Shown: positions 26,667-39,000 of the stretch, piece after piece | Layout of the letters: every line of letters starts with the position of its first letter | Position numbering within the stretch: position 1 is the first letter of the stretch | From: Varroa destructor | Lineage: Eukaryota; Arthropoda; Arachnida; Mesostigmata; Varroidae | Reading direction: 5' to 3' | Length of the DNA stretch: 64,000 nt | Assembly (NCBI RefSeq): GCF_002443255.2 | Contig: NW_019211457.1 | Span: 23,379,709-23,443,708, forward strand | Made by a program: the position numbers and the translations under genes | The notes under the pieces: generated by a model | Database searches by the model: none | Seen by the model: the letters and a program-made list of their open reading frames with translations, nothing else | What the model was told of the DNA's origin: nothing

Positions 26667-28016
26667 CTATCTGGGCTGTCCTACTTGGTATGGCCCAGGA
26701 TATTGTCCCGATGGCGGGGGCGCCGGAGGCGGAGCCATATAAAGAGGCGGGGGAAACTGTGCTCCATGTAGAAATTGCACACCGGGTGGAAATTGTGGAG
26801 CTATATATGGAGAACCACTGAACACAACAGGGCAATTTGTTCCAGGACCATATACGGGCTGAGGCATTGGCAACACTGCATTATATTGCCCGCGGGACAT
26901 TGACCAGGGGTCCTGAGCTACTTGTGGGTAAGCTTGTGGATACGGCATTACGTAGCTATGCTGTGCTGTCATATTACTGTGATGTACCCCCATTGGGTTG
27001 CGGTTACGAAAATTATTGCGATTGTTCACGTTGATCCGCCTAACAAGAGACTGCTGCTGTAACGGAAGTCGTGGACGGAAGTCCTGTGAGTGACGTCTAG
27101 GCAACGTCGAAGTGCTGCCATTTGGGCCCGCTGTAGAAGGTCCATCGTCGCTGAGAATGTCAGCCCTGCTCTTGCGACGGTTACGGTAATTGTTGCTACC
27201 GTTGTTGTTGTTGCTACCGTTACTATTGTTGTTGTTGTCGTCTTTGGATCCTCGTCTGTCGACCAGCTGCCCATTCAAATGTCTCTTCGCACGCCTTTCC
27301 TGTTTGGCTGCTTTCTCTTCTTCATCGTTTGAGTAATCGAGCTCGTGCTCCGGCGGCTCAATGTCGTGTTCCCATGATGCGTCCGAGCCCTTCATCTGCA
27401 TCAATTCCCTAATCTGCTTCTCAAACACGAAAAACGTTTTGTCGTGACCGTTTGCATAGAAGATCTTTGTTCCCTTTTCCAAATGTTCGTCGGCAATCTC
27501 CTGTGAATTGTTGAAACGGAGGACATAGTACGGCCTTTTGACAGGTCCAATAACGTCGAAGATTAAGCCAACAGCACGACCATCGCCGAGGAACAGAGCT
27601 GTATCGAGATTAAGCACAGGGTGGTCACCGGTAGATTCCACTACGACAAGACAGTCAACGAATGAGTACAGCTCACCAACGTGAACCAAAAGATCCTGTG
27701 CAACGGTGATCTGAAGCCTCTCGACTGGTGGCAAGTCATCCAACGTTATCTCGCCTTTGACGGTGTGGCCAAATTTCTTTGTTTTAGCATCTTCGACTAC
27801 TTCTTCTTCGTGCGGTGCCGGTTCGACGACAATGTCACTTTCATCGCTGTCTGAGTCTTCAAATTCATCTTCTTCACGATAGACAGTCAGCAATTCCGCT
27901 GACTCCTCTATGATGTTACCTTTAAGGAGATTTGCAGCGAAATCCTTGAGGGTGGGTGGGGCTTCCTCTTGGTCAAATTCATCGTGTGTAATTGTTGCAG
28001 AGCTGCTGGAAGCCAT
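26667..28016 (-). CDS. NAF1: NAF1, H/ACA ribonucleoprotein assembly factor
   Basis: NAF1 is a nuclear assembly factor that holds the place of GAR1 on nascent H/ACA RNPs, including the telomerase RNP in vertebrates. One uninterrupted exon encodes 449 aa (human about 494). Residues 1-80 are acidic, with a Glu/Asp/Ser cluster at 46-77. The Gar1/Naf1 core spans about 81-205, with GHTVKGEITLDDLPP, GLIFDVIGPVKRPYYVLRF and KIFYANGHDKTFFVF, the last close to the family's GxxY/F motif. A charged region (about 225-285) with an Asn/Ser tract follows, then a Gln/Pro/Tyr-rich tail ending QYPGPYQVGQPR. I chose the Met at 28016 because family-like sequence begins there and it directly follows CTATTACAG, a likely 5' UTR splice acceptor. 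The frame stays open to another ATG at 28178, which would add 54 unconserved-looking residues. Confidence 0.93.
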   Translation of the reverse strand: MASSSSATITHDEFDQEEAPPTLKDFAANLLKGNIIEESAELLTVYREEDEFEDSDSDESDIVVEPAPHEEEVVEDAKTKKFGHTVKGEITLDDLPPVERLQITVAQDLLVHVGELYSFVDCLVVVESTGDHPVLNLDTALFLGDGRAVGLIFDVIGPVKRPYYVLRFNNSQEIADEHLEKGTKIFYANGHDKTFFVFEKQIRELMQMKGSDASWEHDIEPPEHELDYSNDEEEKAAKQERRAKRHLNGQLVDRRGSKDDNNNNSNGSNNNNGSNNYRNRRKSRADILSDDGPSTAGPNGSTSTLPRRHSQDFRPRLPLQQQSLVRRINVNNRNNFRNRNPMGVHHSNMTAQHSYVMPYPQAYPQVAQDPWSMSRGQYNAVLPMPQPVYGPGTNCPVVFSGSPYIAPQFPPGVQFLHGAQFPPPLYMAPPPAPPPSGQYPGPYQVGQPR

Positions 28017-28179
28017 CTGTAATAGGATGTTGATGACAGAAGAAGAAAACTTATGAAATAGTACTGGTAACATTAGTTTTACTGCATAATTATTCACTAA
28101 GATAATTTCTAGGTTAGGTTTCTGCCTGGAGATACCACCTCTATTACAAAGAACAGTTTTATGTTGACGTGTGCTCATC

Positions 28180-30406
28180 GCCGGGTACAGCGATCATTGT
28201 ATACGTCACTGATTTGCGAACTGCTAAAATAAATTAAATAATAAAAGAGCTCCCAGACGGTATCTTTATTCATAAGTTTTCTTTTACTAATGCTTAAGGT
28301 AACATGAATGTCAAATCTCTACGACGAAAACAGACAAAAAATATTTTTGAATCGGAAAAATAAAAAATACTTAATTTCAGTTTACGAATTTTATAAAGAA
28401 AATTTTTATATCAGAATAGAGTTGGCAAAATGGAATTATATTCAGAACGCCAAATTTTTATAGCAGAATAAATAAGCGTCAAGTAGGAGAGATTGTTTTC
28501 CATTGTAAGAATCAGGACAAAATTCAAGTAAATTGCGTTATAGAAGGCGCAAACGAACTTCTCTAAAAGCGAAAATACCTCCACATAACATATATATATA
28601 TATATTTGACAAAGCTTTGTCTATAAATAACACATGTGCAAAAATTCAAAAGATATTCGGCGCCTTTTTTTCTATTTCGTACAATAATGTTTAATTACTG
28701 ACCAATGTACATTTATAATAATCAATTAAATAATTTGTCTTACATACATCATTTCTAATCATGAAGAACGATGTAAAATAATCCAACGTGAACCGGGTCA
28801 AGAGGACGCATCCATAGCATCAGCAGGTTGAATGATTTGTCAGTCGTTCGCCAACCTTCGTTACACTACAATGTAAATTAACAAGGAATGCTTTTTGTTT
28901 TTGAATAAAATTCTGATGTGTTGCCCTTTAAGGCGGCTAGATTCATCTCCAGTGTAATGGCTGCATAAAGAAAAAGCAGACACGGTTGCTTGTCTAAAAT
29001 CGATAAAGCAACATTATTTTCATTACTGCACGACAGGCTTAAGTATTGAATAAAAATATTTCTATTTGAGATTCTAGTGGCAATCAGTTCTGCTATTCAA
29101 GTTCATCCTTAACGAAACGAACCAAACATTTGACAACCAATTAAGCCCTAGTTGTGCTTGAAACATTTCTAACTCTGGAAAAATTGGTATACTCGAATTA
29201 GTTAATTACCATAGATGCAGTATACATAATGCCTTGATGACGACTATTTCAACGTATAGCATTTTAACTTTCATAAACTTTTCGATAAGTACCTGAAGAG
29301 AACTCCTCAAGCTGCTAGGCGCGATGTTTACAAGCGAATTAGCAATCACTTTCGCGTTAAACTGTCACCTCTAACTGACTAGGCGAAAAACGACCGTATT
29401 CAGCACGTGCAGTGTTCAGCTGTTGACAATGAGGTTGATGATCTTTTGGTGCTCAGTAATGAACGCGCAGCCAGGCGATTCACTAAAGAGGGGCGTCTGT
29501 CAGCGATCGTCCCTTGGGCGCTCACTGGCACTGGTCACTATCGGCTGAAGGTACATAAACTTCGTCATGGCCACTATACTCAATGGCCAATTCATGTAAT
29601 TCAAAGAGAAACTATGTAGTTGCTGAGGAAGATAATTGTTAACTTCTAGTTAGCTCTTATTTATGCAAACACATACACACACACATACATGATTCATGTT
29701 TATGTGTGTTTAAAATCAATACAGATGTACTAAGCAAACGTTCAGTCGCTAATAGTTACATAGCAATTATAGTAGTAATCTTTTTTTTTTTTTTTCTGTA
29801 ATAGATTGCTTTGATTTCGAGTAGTTTGATCTAAAACTATATGTAACAGTACTCGTTGCGTGTGGTGCTCAAGTTTTCACAAAAGCGATCCAACCAGCTT
29901 TAGATCCTGCCACATGGCCCCGTATGTTTAGATCCGGTGATGAACAGGAGCTTTTCTGTCTTACTCGGGTCGTCATGGCAACGCCGTAAGTCGCTGGCTT
30001 CGACGGCGCTGTCCACAGCATCGACGTCACAGAAGCAGTAGCGAACGCGGATCAGGAATAGCGATAGAACATAACGATAATTGCAAAAGCTGCAGCGAAC
30101 CCAACCAAGAGCAGGAACTGTGGTTATTTTCGGTTCATTCATGGCTTAACGTCCAATCCAGTAAAAGTCCCTCAATTCGAACCATTTAATGACTGTTTGA
30201 TTGATCGTGTCAGGACACTACATCGTTACGTAATTTTGATTTTTGTAAATTTCGGCCACGAACGGGGCTAACCACTATTAACAGTAAAAATTTTTTGTGA
30301 GTGCTCCAATCTTTATCGGTTTTGCAAGATAGAGAAGGGCTGCATCAAAAACTGTAAACTTGCCATAAGTGGAATCTTGTGTGTAAGCTAAGGATAACAA
30401 ACAAGC
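28180..30406. other. Spacer between NAF1 and the tetraspan gene
   Basis: The two genes are divergent, so promoters of both should lie here. AT-rich with a short (TA)n near 28592 and CA-rich tracts near 29675. One open stretch at 29281-29619 is listed separately. Nothing else is recognised. Confidence 0.4.
29281..29619 (+). pseudogene. Unidentified coding-like stretch with an internal stop
   Basis: One frame reads KYLKRTPQAARRDVYKRISN and then meets TAG at 29383-29385. It continues after it with VDDLLVLSNERAARRFTKEG and WALTGTGHYRLK. The residue balance looks more protein-like than the neighbouring spacer, and CTGAAG/GTACAT near 29550 could be a donor. I recognise no family. It may be a decayed gene piece or chance. 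Confidence 0.2.
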
Positions 30407-33400
30407 ATGGGGTCACGATCGATTCTAAACAAAACGTCTAGTACTATAGATTCATCGCGGTTTCGTAAGAAGCAGAAGTGGTACCACCGAAGACCGATAC
30501 TCGACAATGCGTACTTCACCAACTTACAGAAGGGCAGTTATATTGCCGCCCTTTATGCGCTCGTAAGTTCAGGGTTCTCGTGTCTCCTGAGTAATTTGCA
30601 TTGTAGTTCGGATGATTATCTGTTTTACGGGGTAGGTACCAATACAAAGTAATAGATAGTATGGTTAAGTAAAAGTGGCATTAGATAAATCTACATTATT
30701 ATTGGGTAATTATAAAAACTAAATGTTCCAAACTTGCAAAGTTTTTGCATCAAGGCGTACTGTTGTGGCAGTGCCAGGCGCGTTTTTTGAGAGTTTCGTC
30801 ATTTCAAACAAACCTTTCCTTCGTAAAGTTAAATATTTTTATTAACATACTATATAAAATTGCTTTACGCATTTCTACCATTTGATCATTACACCGAGCA
30901 ATTATGAATCGGTCACCTAAATACAAATGCGAGTCGGCCTTTATTTCAGTAGCATCTAAACTTCGGTTCTAGATAAGCTATAGTCAGTGCTTTGAAGCTT
31001 GTTCAATTGGAATAACTCAAGTTATGAAAAAAAGTTGATCTGATAAATAAATAAATTCACTCATAAATAAAGATTTCTTTGGCAAGTGAATTTATCGTGC
31101 ATTGATCCTTAGCTGCTGTGAAGTGAATTTTTGTTTTTGCATTTTATTTGGTATTGCGATTAAAGGATATTTAGGGCATGATACAGATCTTAGTGATTGC
31201 GCTTCGAAGTTCCAGTAACAGATTATATTATATGTGGTTGGAAATATCTATCGGCGAGAACTTGAACGCTGCATGCTATGTTGAATTTAGTATGGTAGAG
31301 AAAACTTCGTCGCGCACGAATTAATCTTACGGGAAGATAACGAAGATCAATACAAAAAAGCATTTCTAGATCTTCCACTTCCAGTTCGTCAATGGGCTCC
31401 TGTACCAATTCCTGATTTGGTGCTTTGTCGCTTTGGCCTGCGTCATTCTATCCAGACTGACAAAAACTTTCGCAGAGCCTCTGCATATTTGACAGTTTGA
31501 ATAACATATGCGTACTATGTTGAGCTCGACATTTTTCGATGCTTCACACATTTTGACAACAATACGTTGTTTGTCATAATGGTTTGCGAACTAAACTAAC
31601 TATTAAACGCTTTATAATGACTATACGCTTCTGCATGTGTGCTTATATAGTACAAAGCTCAGTGGCTTGTGTGGGGGCTCAGGGGCCATTCTGTGTTTTG
31701 ATTGCGCGGTCGTACTGCTACTAGTTTCATACAGTGGATTTCTCTAGAATCTTATCATAACTATGGTCTGCCATTTCGTACGTGCTTTTCGTGTGGTAGG
31801 GTAGTGAATAACGTTTCTGCCTGCTAAATTTTGGGGTATGTGTGACCTAAGTTTTAGTCCAGACGGGACGTACTTTGTTTTCTGCTAAGAGCTATTTGTC
31901 TGAAATAATACTTAACGGCTGAAGTGCTGAACGTAAAACATTTTATACATTTTAGACAATCACACGTTATCCCCCTTCGCAATAATCATCTATTCACTTA
32001 TTTCTATCAGGTTGAATGAAGAATTTATTATAAAATCATCGTTATCTCTCTCTCGTATCTAATAATAATATATAGCGTATATTAGACAATCACTGCACCA
32101 TCGCAGGAATAAAATTGAGCTGAATCTAAGAAGCTATATCTAGATGGAACATTATTTGGATTAGGGCATCTTTTGTTTGAAACGTAACTCTGTTAGTGCA
32201 GTACATTGCTAGAAACCCTTGAGGCTTGGCGTACACACAATTGCCCCAGGTTGTGCAACATAGGGCAATTTATCACGACACATTTTCAAGTAGGAGCGCA
32301 CGCCTAAATAACAAAGATAAGTTAAGCTTCTATAGTAGATGCGATCTGATGCTACAGCTCTGTCCAGATAGCTTAATCCGATTTGCTCTCATATATTTAG
32401 GCTTATTAAAATCACAGGAGTTACGTTGTTGGGTTTTGATTTTCTAGTTGACTTTTGTATAAAAGTCAGTCGGCCAGCCGGCAAAGTTTTTAACAGATAT
32501 TTCACGATAGTACCGTGTGCGATCGCGCTCATAGCCAAAAACCAAGCCAACATAAAGAATTAGTAGCCAGCAACAGTAACGGCGCTGAATACGCGAAATC
32601 GCTCCGCCCTCTTCCATATATTCTGCGGTAAAGCAAAATTGTCAAGCCAGCGTTCGAAATAAGGACAACGTATCATATACGTCTACTTCAGCTGAAAAAA
32701 GTGGATCAGTTTTGTTGGTGCCGACGTTCTACCCGTTCAACTTCATCATTGTGATCATACACTGGCAATAGTGGTAAACCGACGGGCCATTTTAGTACAG
32801 CGATCGCTTGCTTTGGCAGACTAGAGAGGCAGCTAGCCAGTGGACATCTGCATTGCCTGCGTTTGCCTGTGACGTCCGTTAAAAAATGACCAGTGTCAGG
32901 GACAGTGCAAATAGGTCACTTCAAGCACTTATTCCATTTGGTGTTTTGGCCTATTGTGAAATGTCTTTAGAGCTTCTCTAGACAAAGTGGATTAAACGGC
33001 AAGAGCGTCGATTTTAAGCCATCAGATATTCTATAAAAAAGATATATAGAAAAAAAACGTTGTCAAGGAAAGTAAAAATAACATCTATAGAGCACAACAG
33101 TCGGTGTAGTACGTTAAAACAAATAGTTTTTAAAAAATTACTAGAGTCAGTTGTTTTATTGCTTAATACCTTATTTACTGATCAGTCACAGCCTGGTTAC
33201 CTTCTCGTAAAGAACAATCTGTTAAATAACGGTTTTCTAACAAGATATTTAAAGATTGTTCTTATGGTTAGCCATTGTCAAACAAACAGTGACTTGAATC
33301 GCTTGCTTGTTTAAGAATACAGGGCTATGAAAGGTTTGCTTTGTAATAGGACTTTGTATGGAAAGAAGCTACGGGATAACATAGCGTAGGTTAGAAATCG

Positions 33401-36031
33401 AAAGACGTCTAAAAGCAATGCAACATTAAAAAAGATAAACCGTTTACTAGAATATTAACAGAGACGAGGGGGAAGGACATTGTTCAAGATAAATGCGGTC
33501 ACTTTTCTGTAAAGATCTGCTTGTGATAATGAAGTCAAGTTTTTTTTTTTATTATCGAGCGAATCACAATAGCGAACCGGTTATAATCAGTCATATAACA
33601 CTTGCCATTGAGCTTTTTAGAATATCCGATGTGACTGTATATATTTTTTAATGGACTAAAGCTAAAAAAATATCTCAGTACGATTACAGTAAGAGAGTAT
33701 TTTGGCAGCAAATAAAATAGTCAGGCACATGACAAAAAAATGCAAAAAATACCATATTTCAATTATTTGTTACAAAAATATACCTGGCTAGGGAGTCTAT
33801 ATTTACCTAAATCAAAGACGCTTAACATATTGAAACCTCGTGTTATATTTGCCGCTATAGCTGGGTTACAAATATAAATGGGTTATTAATATGAATCGAA
33901 TAGAGGGTTTTGCACAATCAGAGAAGTTGAAAGATTTTTAGCAGATAAGATAAGCTACCTCTCGTTTTTCACTACTTAAGTAACAAGTTCTCCTTTAAAT
34001 TTTACGTATGGTTAGACTGTGTCGCTTTTTGTTCGATTGAAACACAATTAGCCTAAATAAGAAAAAGAAGCTGAGTTTCTAAGGGCCCGTTTATCATTCG
34101 TGCCCATTTATTCAGGACATACGAAGACGTTTCAACTTCGCACATTCTCTCACACGTCTCTTCATGAGCAGAAAGCGCAACAGTTATTGCTTATGCTGTC
34201 TTAAATATGGACTAGTAAATGTACTGATGAGAAATGCTACAATTATGTAAGCACTAGATAAAACTATTGTTAAGCAAACAGCGATCAAGTTTATTAGAAT
34301 ACTAAGGCTGTATATTCGTGTAAGGCTGTATATTCAATCTTCACTACTTCAATAACTTAGTCAAGTTATAAGTAGCTACAAATCAACAGTGCTATAGGTG
34401 CGAATAGTATACGTATTAAGTCAGCTTAGAGAGGAACTTGTGTGCAGTTTCCAAGCGGGGGAAAGTGGCTTACGGAATTTGGTATTCATTTTAGTTAAAT
34501 GTTACGAATCATTTATTACAGGTGGAGTGCCTCTTTATGATCTGCCTTGTGGTATTTGATATTTACTGTCTAGCCGAGGCCTTACCAGGCTCCCGACATT
34601 TTAGATACTTCGGAATCAGTTTCCTGTTTGTCTATAGTGGAAATCAGCATGGTTTGTATAATTCACACTTAGAAAAGGCATTTTCATACCAATAGTATAT
34701 TCGGTAGCGGCATTTTGCGAGCTATACTAGTATCACCTTCATCGAAGAAGGGCAAAGCGTATATGGTAAGAATTAATATTTAGATCTTTTAGAAACTAGA
34801 CACACTCTAAAGATGTAGAATCTATCATTTTCATAAGTCAATCCGAGCGGAACAACTAAAAGAAATCGTCGTTTACTCGCTTCTTCTTAATAATTTCAGT
34901 ACGGAATCTGCTGATAGCCGTATCAGTATTTTCGTTCATTGGCGCTATTTGTCTCCTGGTAACGTCCGCACAAATTATTTCCGCTTTACGAAAGGAACAA
35001 GAGGCCAAATTCAAGCCCTGGCTGTATGCAATGTTCATATTCACCGTTTGGCGCTTCTGCGCTATTATGTTCCGGTCAATTGCAAACGTAGGTCTCTATC
35101 ACAGTCGACATGATTTATTATACAATGAATTTATAAATTGGGACTTATAATTTTTCGACGCATTCGGCTATCCTTTTGGCGTAAGCAGTTCTTGGGCTAC
35201 GCGACAAGGACCTGCTCCCACCAAAAGGCTCGATCGGGATGAATCTTACTTTATAGATGCAAGGTTTCTCCAATAGAGCTACGTAGGAAACGCTATGGTA
35301 ACCATTTGTTGACGCTGGCACTTAGATTTATAATGTTGGGTACCTTAAGATGTATACTAAAGTAATTGAATTATTTTTAGTTTAAAAACACTTCATTTAA
35401 AGCTAACGAAGTGCTGCCTGCTCCATTGTTAGAATTAGAATGTCTTTTATGATTTAACTAGGTTTCCAATTTGAAATAAACATGTTTTTCCGTGAGGTCT
35501 CATATCGAGACATTGTTCATGTCAATGTGAATTTCATATCATAGGACCTGTACTACGCGTATCATATCTTAATGCTGCTGATTTGGGTGGCTTTGATTGC
35601 CGGCAATGTCTTTGCCTATCTCGTCGTGTTGTCCAACTATCAGGAGCTTTCCGATATCACCCGACTTGAAGATCTCGCCCGCAGTAAGGTACGTTTCGAT
35701 GAAAAATGAGTTTGACAATGCCCATTATCTTGATAGCAGTATAGACCAATAACGTCCAATGTGGTACAATGAGTCACATACCCATTACATATATACGTGT
35801 GTGTGTGTGTGCAGAGAGAAAGAGAGAGAGGGTGGGTAGAACTAATTCCGAGACTCTATCTGGTGATGTTTGCAGATGGGCGTTGGAAGCACCAGCGTAT
35901 CACGCTCTGTATCACATAACAGTCTAGACACGTTCAAGAATTCGATGCATAACTCGTCTTTTCAGTCGAACTACAGCGGTCGAAGTGGAGCTCCATCGGT
36001 TTCATCCGTTCCTATGCGACAGTTTCGTTGA
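30407..36031 (+). CDS. Four-pass membrane protein, possibly pasiflora-like
   Basis: Coding exons are 30407-30562, 34522-34651, 34900-35087, 35545-35688 and 35876-36031: 774 nt, 257 aa, with all phases matching. A TAA four codons before the ATG fixes the start. Hydrophobic segments lie at about residues 43-67, 98-120, 136-156 and 163-187. The basic N-terminal region (about 40 residues, RKKQKWYHRRP) and the tail are hydrophilic, suggesting both ends in the cytosol. After the last membrane segment comes YQELSDITRLEDLARSK, then a 51-residue Ser-rich tail ending in MRQFR. The plan resembles the arthropod pasiflora tetraspans, which act in septate junctions; that name is inference from architecture. 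The second donor is GTTTGT, weaker than the others. AATAAA at 37133-37138 is a possible poly(A) signal. Confidence 0.82.
35797..35830 (+). repeat. (GT)n(GA)n tract in last intron of the tetraspan gene
   Basis: About 15 bases of GT repeat run into a GA-rich tract, ending about 45 bases before the acceptor of the last exon. UG-rich intronic tracts near acceptors can bind splicing factors such as CELF or TDP-43 relatives. No effect is shown here. Confidence 0.7.
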
Positions 36032-39000
36032 ACGTAACAAATTAACGTTACTGGCATTTTCTCTGTTCTAGAAGGTTGTTGGCGATAGGTCCAAGGTAGT
36101 ACGGCGTTTCATCCTGTGGACTGTATTTGCTTGTACGCAAATTCGATTTAGCATCTTCGTAGAGTGTCTTGCTGGGCTACGTAAGATGTATATGGCCGGC
36201 ATAAACAAGCAGACTTCCAGCAATAGAAATATTCTTTTCTGACGGTTGCATGTAAACCATACTTCCATGCAAACCCATAGAATTGTAAGTACTGTATATT
36301 CGAAAAGGACAATGCGGGGTGTCAACGCGTTTTTTCAAGGATAATTTAGGGTGATCTTTTGGCTTGTACGATATCCGTATGAATGGCACGTGCTTATCGG
36401 TCCTGTTTATGTTTTCATACGATTACTGGGAGGCTGATGTAATGTTTATACTTAGCATTTATTTTTGTTTTAAGGTAACTTAGCATTGTACTGAAAAGTA
36501 GTTTATAAGACACCTTTGTAGATTGTCTTAAATAATTGAATTGGTCTTCTCTGAGTGATCTGGAGCTGGCGTATTCTTGGAAATAGGGCCAAATTTATTC
36601 TTTGATTTTTTTTACTTCTAAACTTGCTGAAGTCTCTGTGTATGTGTGTGTGTTTGTGTGGGTGTGTGTTTTATAGGTAGCTCACGACTACGTCGCTAGT
36701 ACTATATTTGTAGCTAATAATATATATTTTCTGGTTTGTATAATATAATTTAGATGTTGGTGTTTTGAAAAGATTTACTTGTGGTTTGGGCGAGTGCGTA
36801 AACTGGTATATTATATATAGTATTATTTAATTATGGTTAGTGTAGCCAAACAGCGCCATTATGTTACCTCTGTAATGCAAACGTAGCAACGTGTTGATCG
36901 AATGTCACAATACGAGGCGAAGTCGAAAAGGCTCGGTTTTACACGGTACAAGCACAAGACCTAATCGAATGCCTAGGAGAGAACAGCGTTTTATAAGTGA
37001 GTACCGTGCGTCGGGAACCAAAGCTGACTTCAAAGGAACTTTACGAGAGTTGACGTCGCTATGAAATAGCGCGAGACGCACCTGCAGAATTCGGCTTGCG
37101 GCAAAACAGAGTGGCATCGGGTGTAAACGACGAATAAAGGACTTGCAGAAATCTTCAACAACAGCACTGGATAAGAAATCGACCCAAGAACAAGGAAGAT
37201 AGAACCCATCAGCCACTGCATTTGTGTAGGACACGGACCAGGATGATGCTAACTATGAAAAATTCAAACGTAAGGTTGTATTAGCAAACCACCGAGCCAA
37301 TGAAAAAGCAATACACTATATATTTTTAGGCAGATTGAGGTAAATTCTGTCGTTGTACGGTGATGAAACAGTACCTCATCAGGCTGTATTGCGCATATAT
37401 ATAAGATTTATACAAGTATGTCATAGAAATTTGAAATGGGGTAAGGAATGGAAGGCACTTAATGGAAACAAATGAACAAAGATTAGAACGTCCAGATTGG
37501 GTATAGCAAGACGCTACAGATATTTCATATCGACATTTGCATTGGCTCTATCGAAAAGTAGGGCATGTGAGAAAAGGATGCCTGCTAAGTATGATAATAA
37601 TAATAGTAATAGGCAAAGTGATATAGACATATTTTGGTTCGGCAAAAATGGCGGAAGATTACCGAAACCCAGAACGATTTTTCTGTCTCGCCATGTCCAT
37701 AGAATATTAATTATGATTAATATGATATGCACTTGATTTTTCTGCAGTGGTTAAGGTCGACAAAAAGTAAAAACAGTGACAATTTAATTATTTTGTGATT
37801 TAATTTATACGCGAGACGTAGCACTGGACATAAGTAAAAAAAAATAAAGATTTATATAAGTATGGTTAATACCCACACAAGTGATACGTTAACTGCCTTC
37901 TCTAGAAGATCAATGCATGTTTGCGATAAAAATCTTCCTATTAAAAACAACCACAGCTCATTAGCGGATAAATTTCATTAACATTTATTGAAGATTCATA
38001 ATTATCATTGACCATCGTTACTGCGACACACAGCATCATGCTTATTTTAATAATACTAATTGTAATCTATTATATTTTTTATATTATACTAATGCTTAGT
38101 AATGTTTGTTGTCATTGTTAGTGATATAATCACAGGTGTATTTTTACAGACTGCGGCTCTTTAAATCGTGTTTCTTTCGGTATTCTCAATAGTCATTTCC
38201 CTTCGAAAAAAAAGCAAATTAACAATATCGTTATATGTATATTTCATTTTTGTTAGATGGCGCCACCTATTTCCCGCGTCTTGTTTTTCGGCTAGCTTCT
38301 CTTCAGCGCTTTCTGTTCCTGTATGCATTCATATTGCAATAAGACATCTTTCGCTTCCGCATTGTGCCTATCGTTATTTTACCGTTGCCATATCACTTTA
38401 TCATTCGTTATTCTGTATCTGTGTTTGACGTTTTACATCACGACTCATCCTATCGAATTCGTTACCTAATTGTTATCTGTCGCCATTTTGAATTATGTCA
38501 TTAGCGGCATATTTGTATTATTAGTCTCGAGATTGTTGCTGCTGGTAAACCATCTATTGCGACAAATCATCACTGATTACCTCCTTCAATTCGTTATTAT
38601 TGGCTGTATTTTGGTTAATCATTCCTCCAGAATCTCATTTACTGCTTAACTGTTAAAGGCTGTTCGTAAGTGTCGCGTGAATCGCTAAAAAATCTGCCAT
38701 GGGAAGAAAAACATTGAAGAGCTATACATATGTATCTCTTGAAATCAACGATAGTATTTAGGTTAATCTATTCATTAGCATAGCCTTAGGCCATAAGAAG
38801 CGTCCTTATTATCGGCCGGTTTGCGCAGCATGCTGATAAATTAGGTACACACAGATGGTTGACATTTTGGTTTTTTACCATTTTGACTAAGGGTAATTTG
38901 ACGAATTCAGCGAAAAAAAAAAATCGGTCGACCGCAAATGCGGAAAACTGACCAGTCATTGATTCGGTTAATAGCTGGGGGCTGGCTTTCGTAAGCGCTT

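Noticed and set aside
36905..37234. 109-codon minus-strand frame
   Set aside because: No recognisable domain, no splice context and no similarity I could identify to known arthropod or transposon proteins; probably chance.
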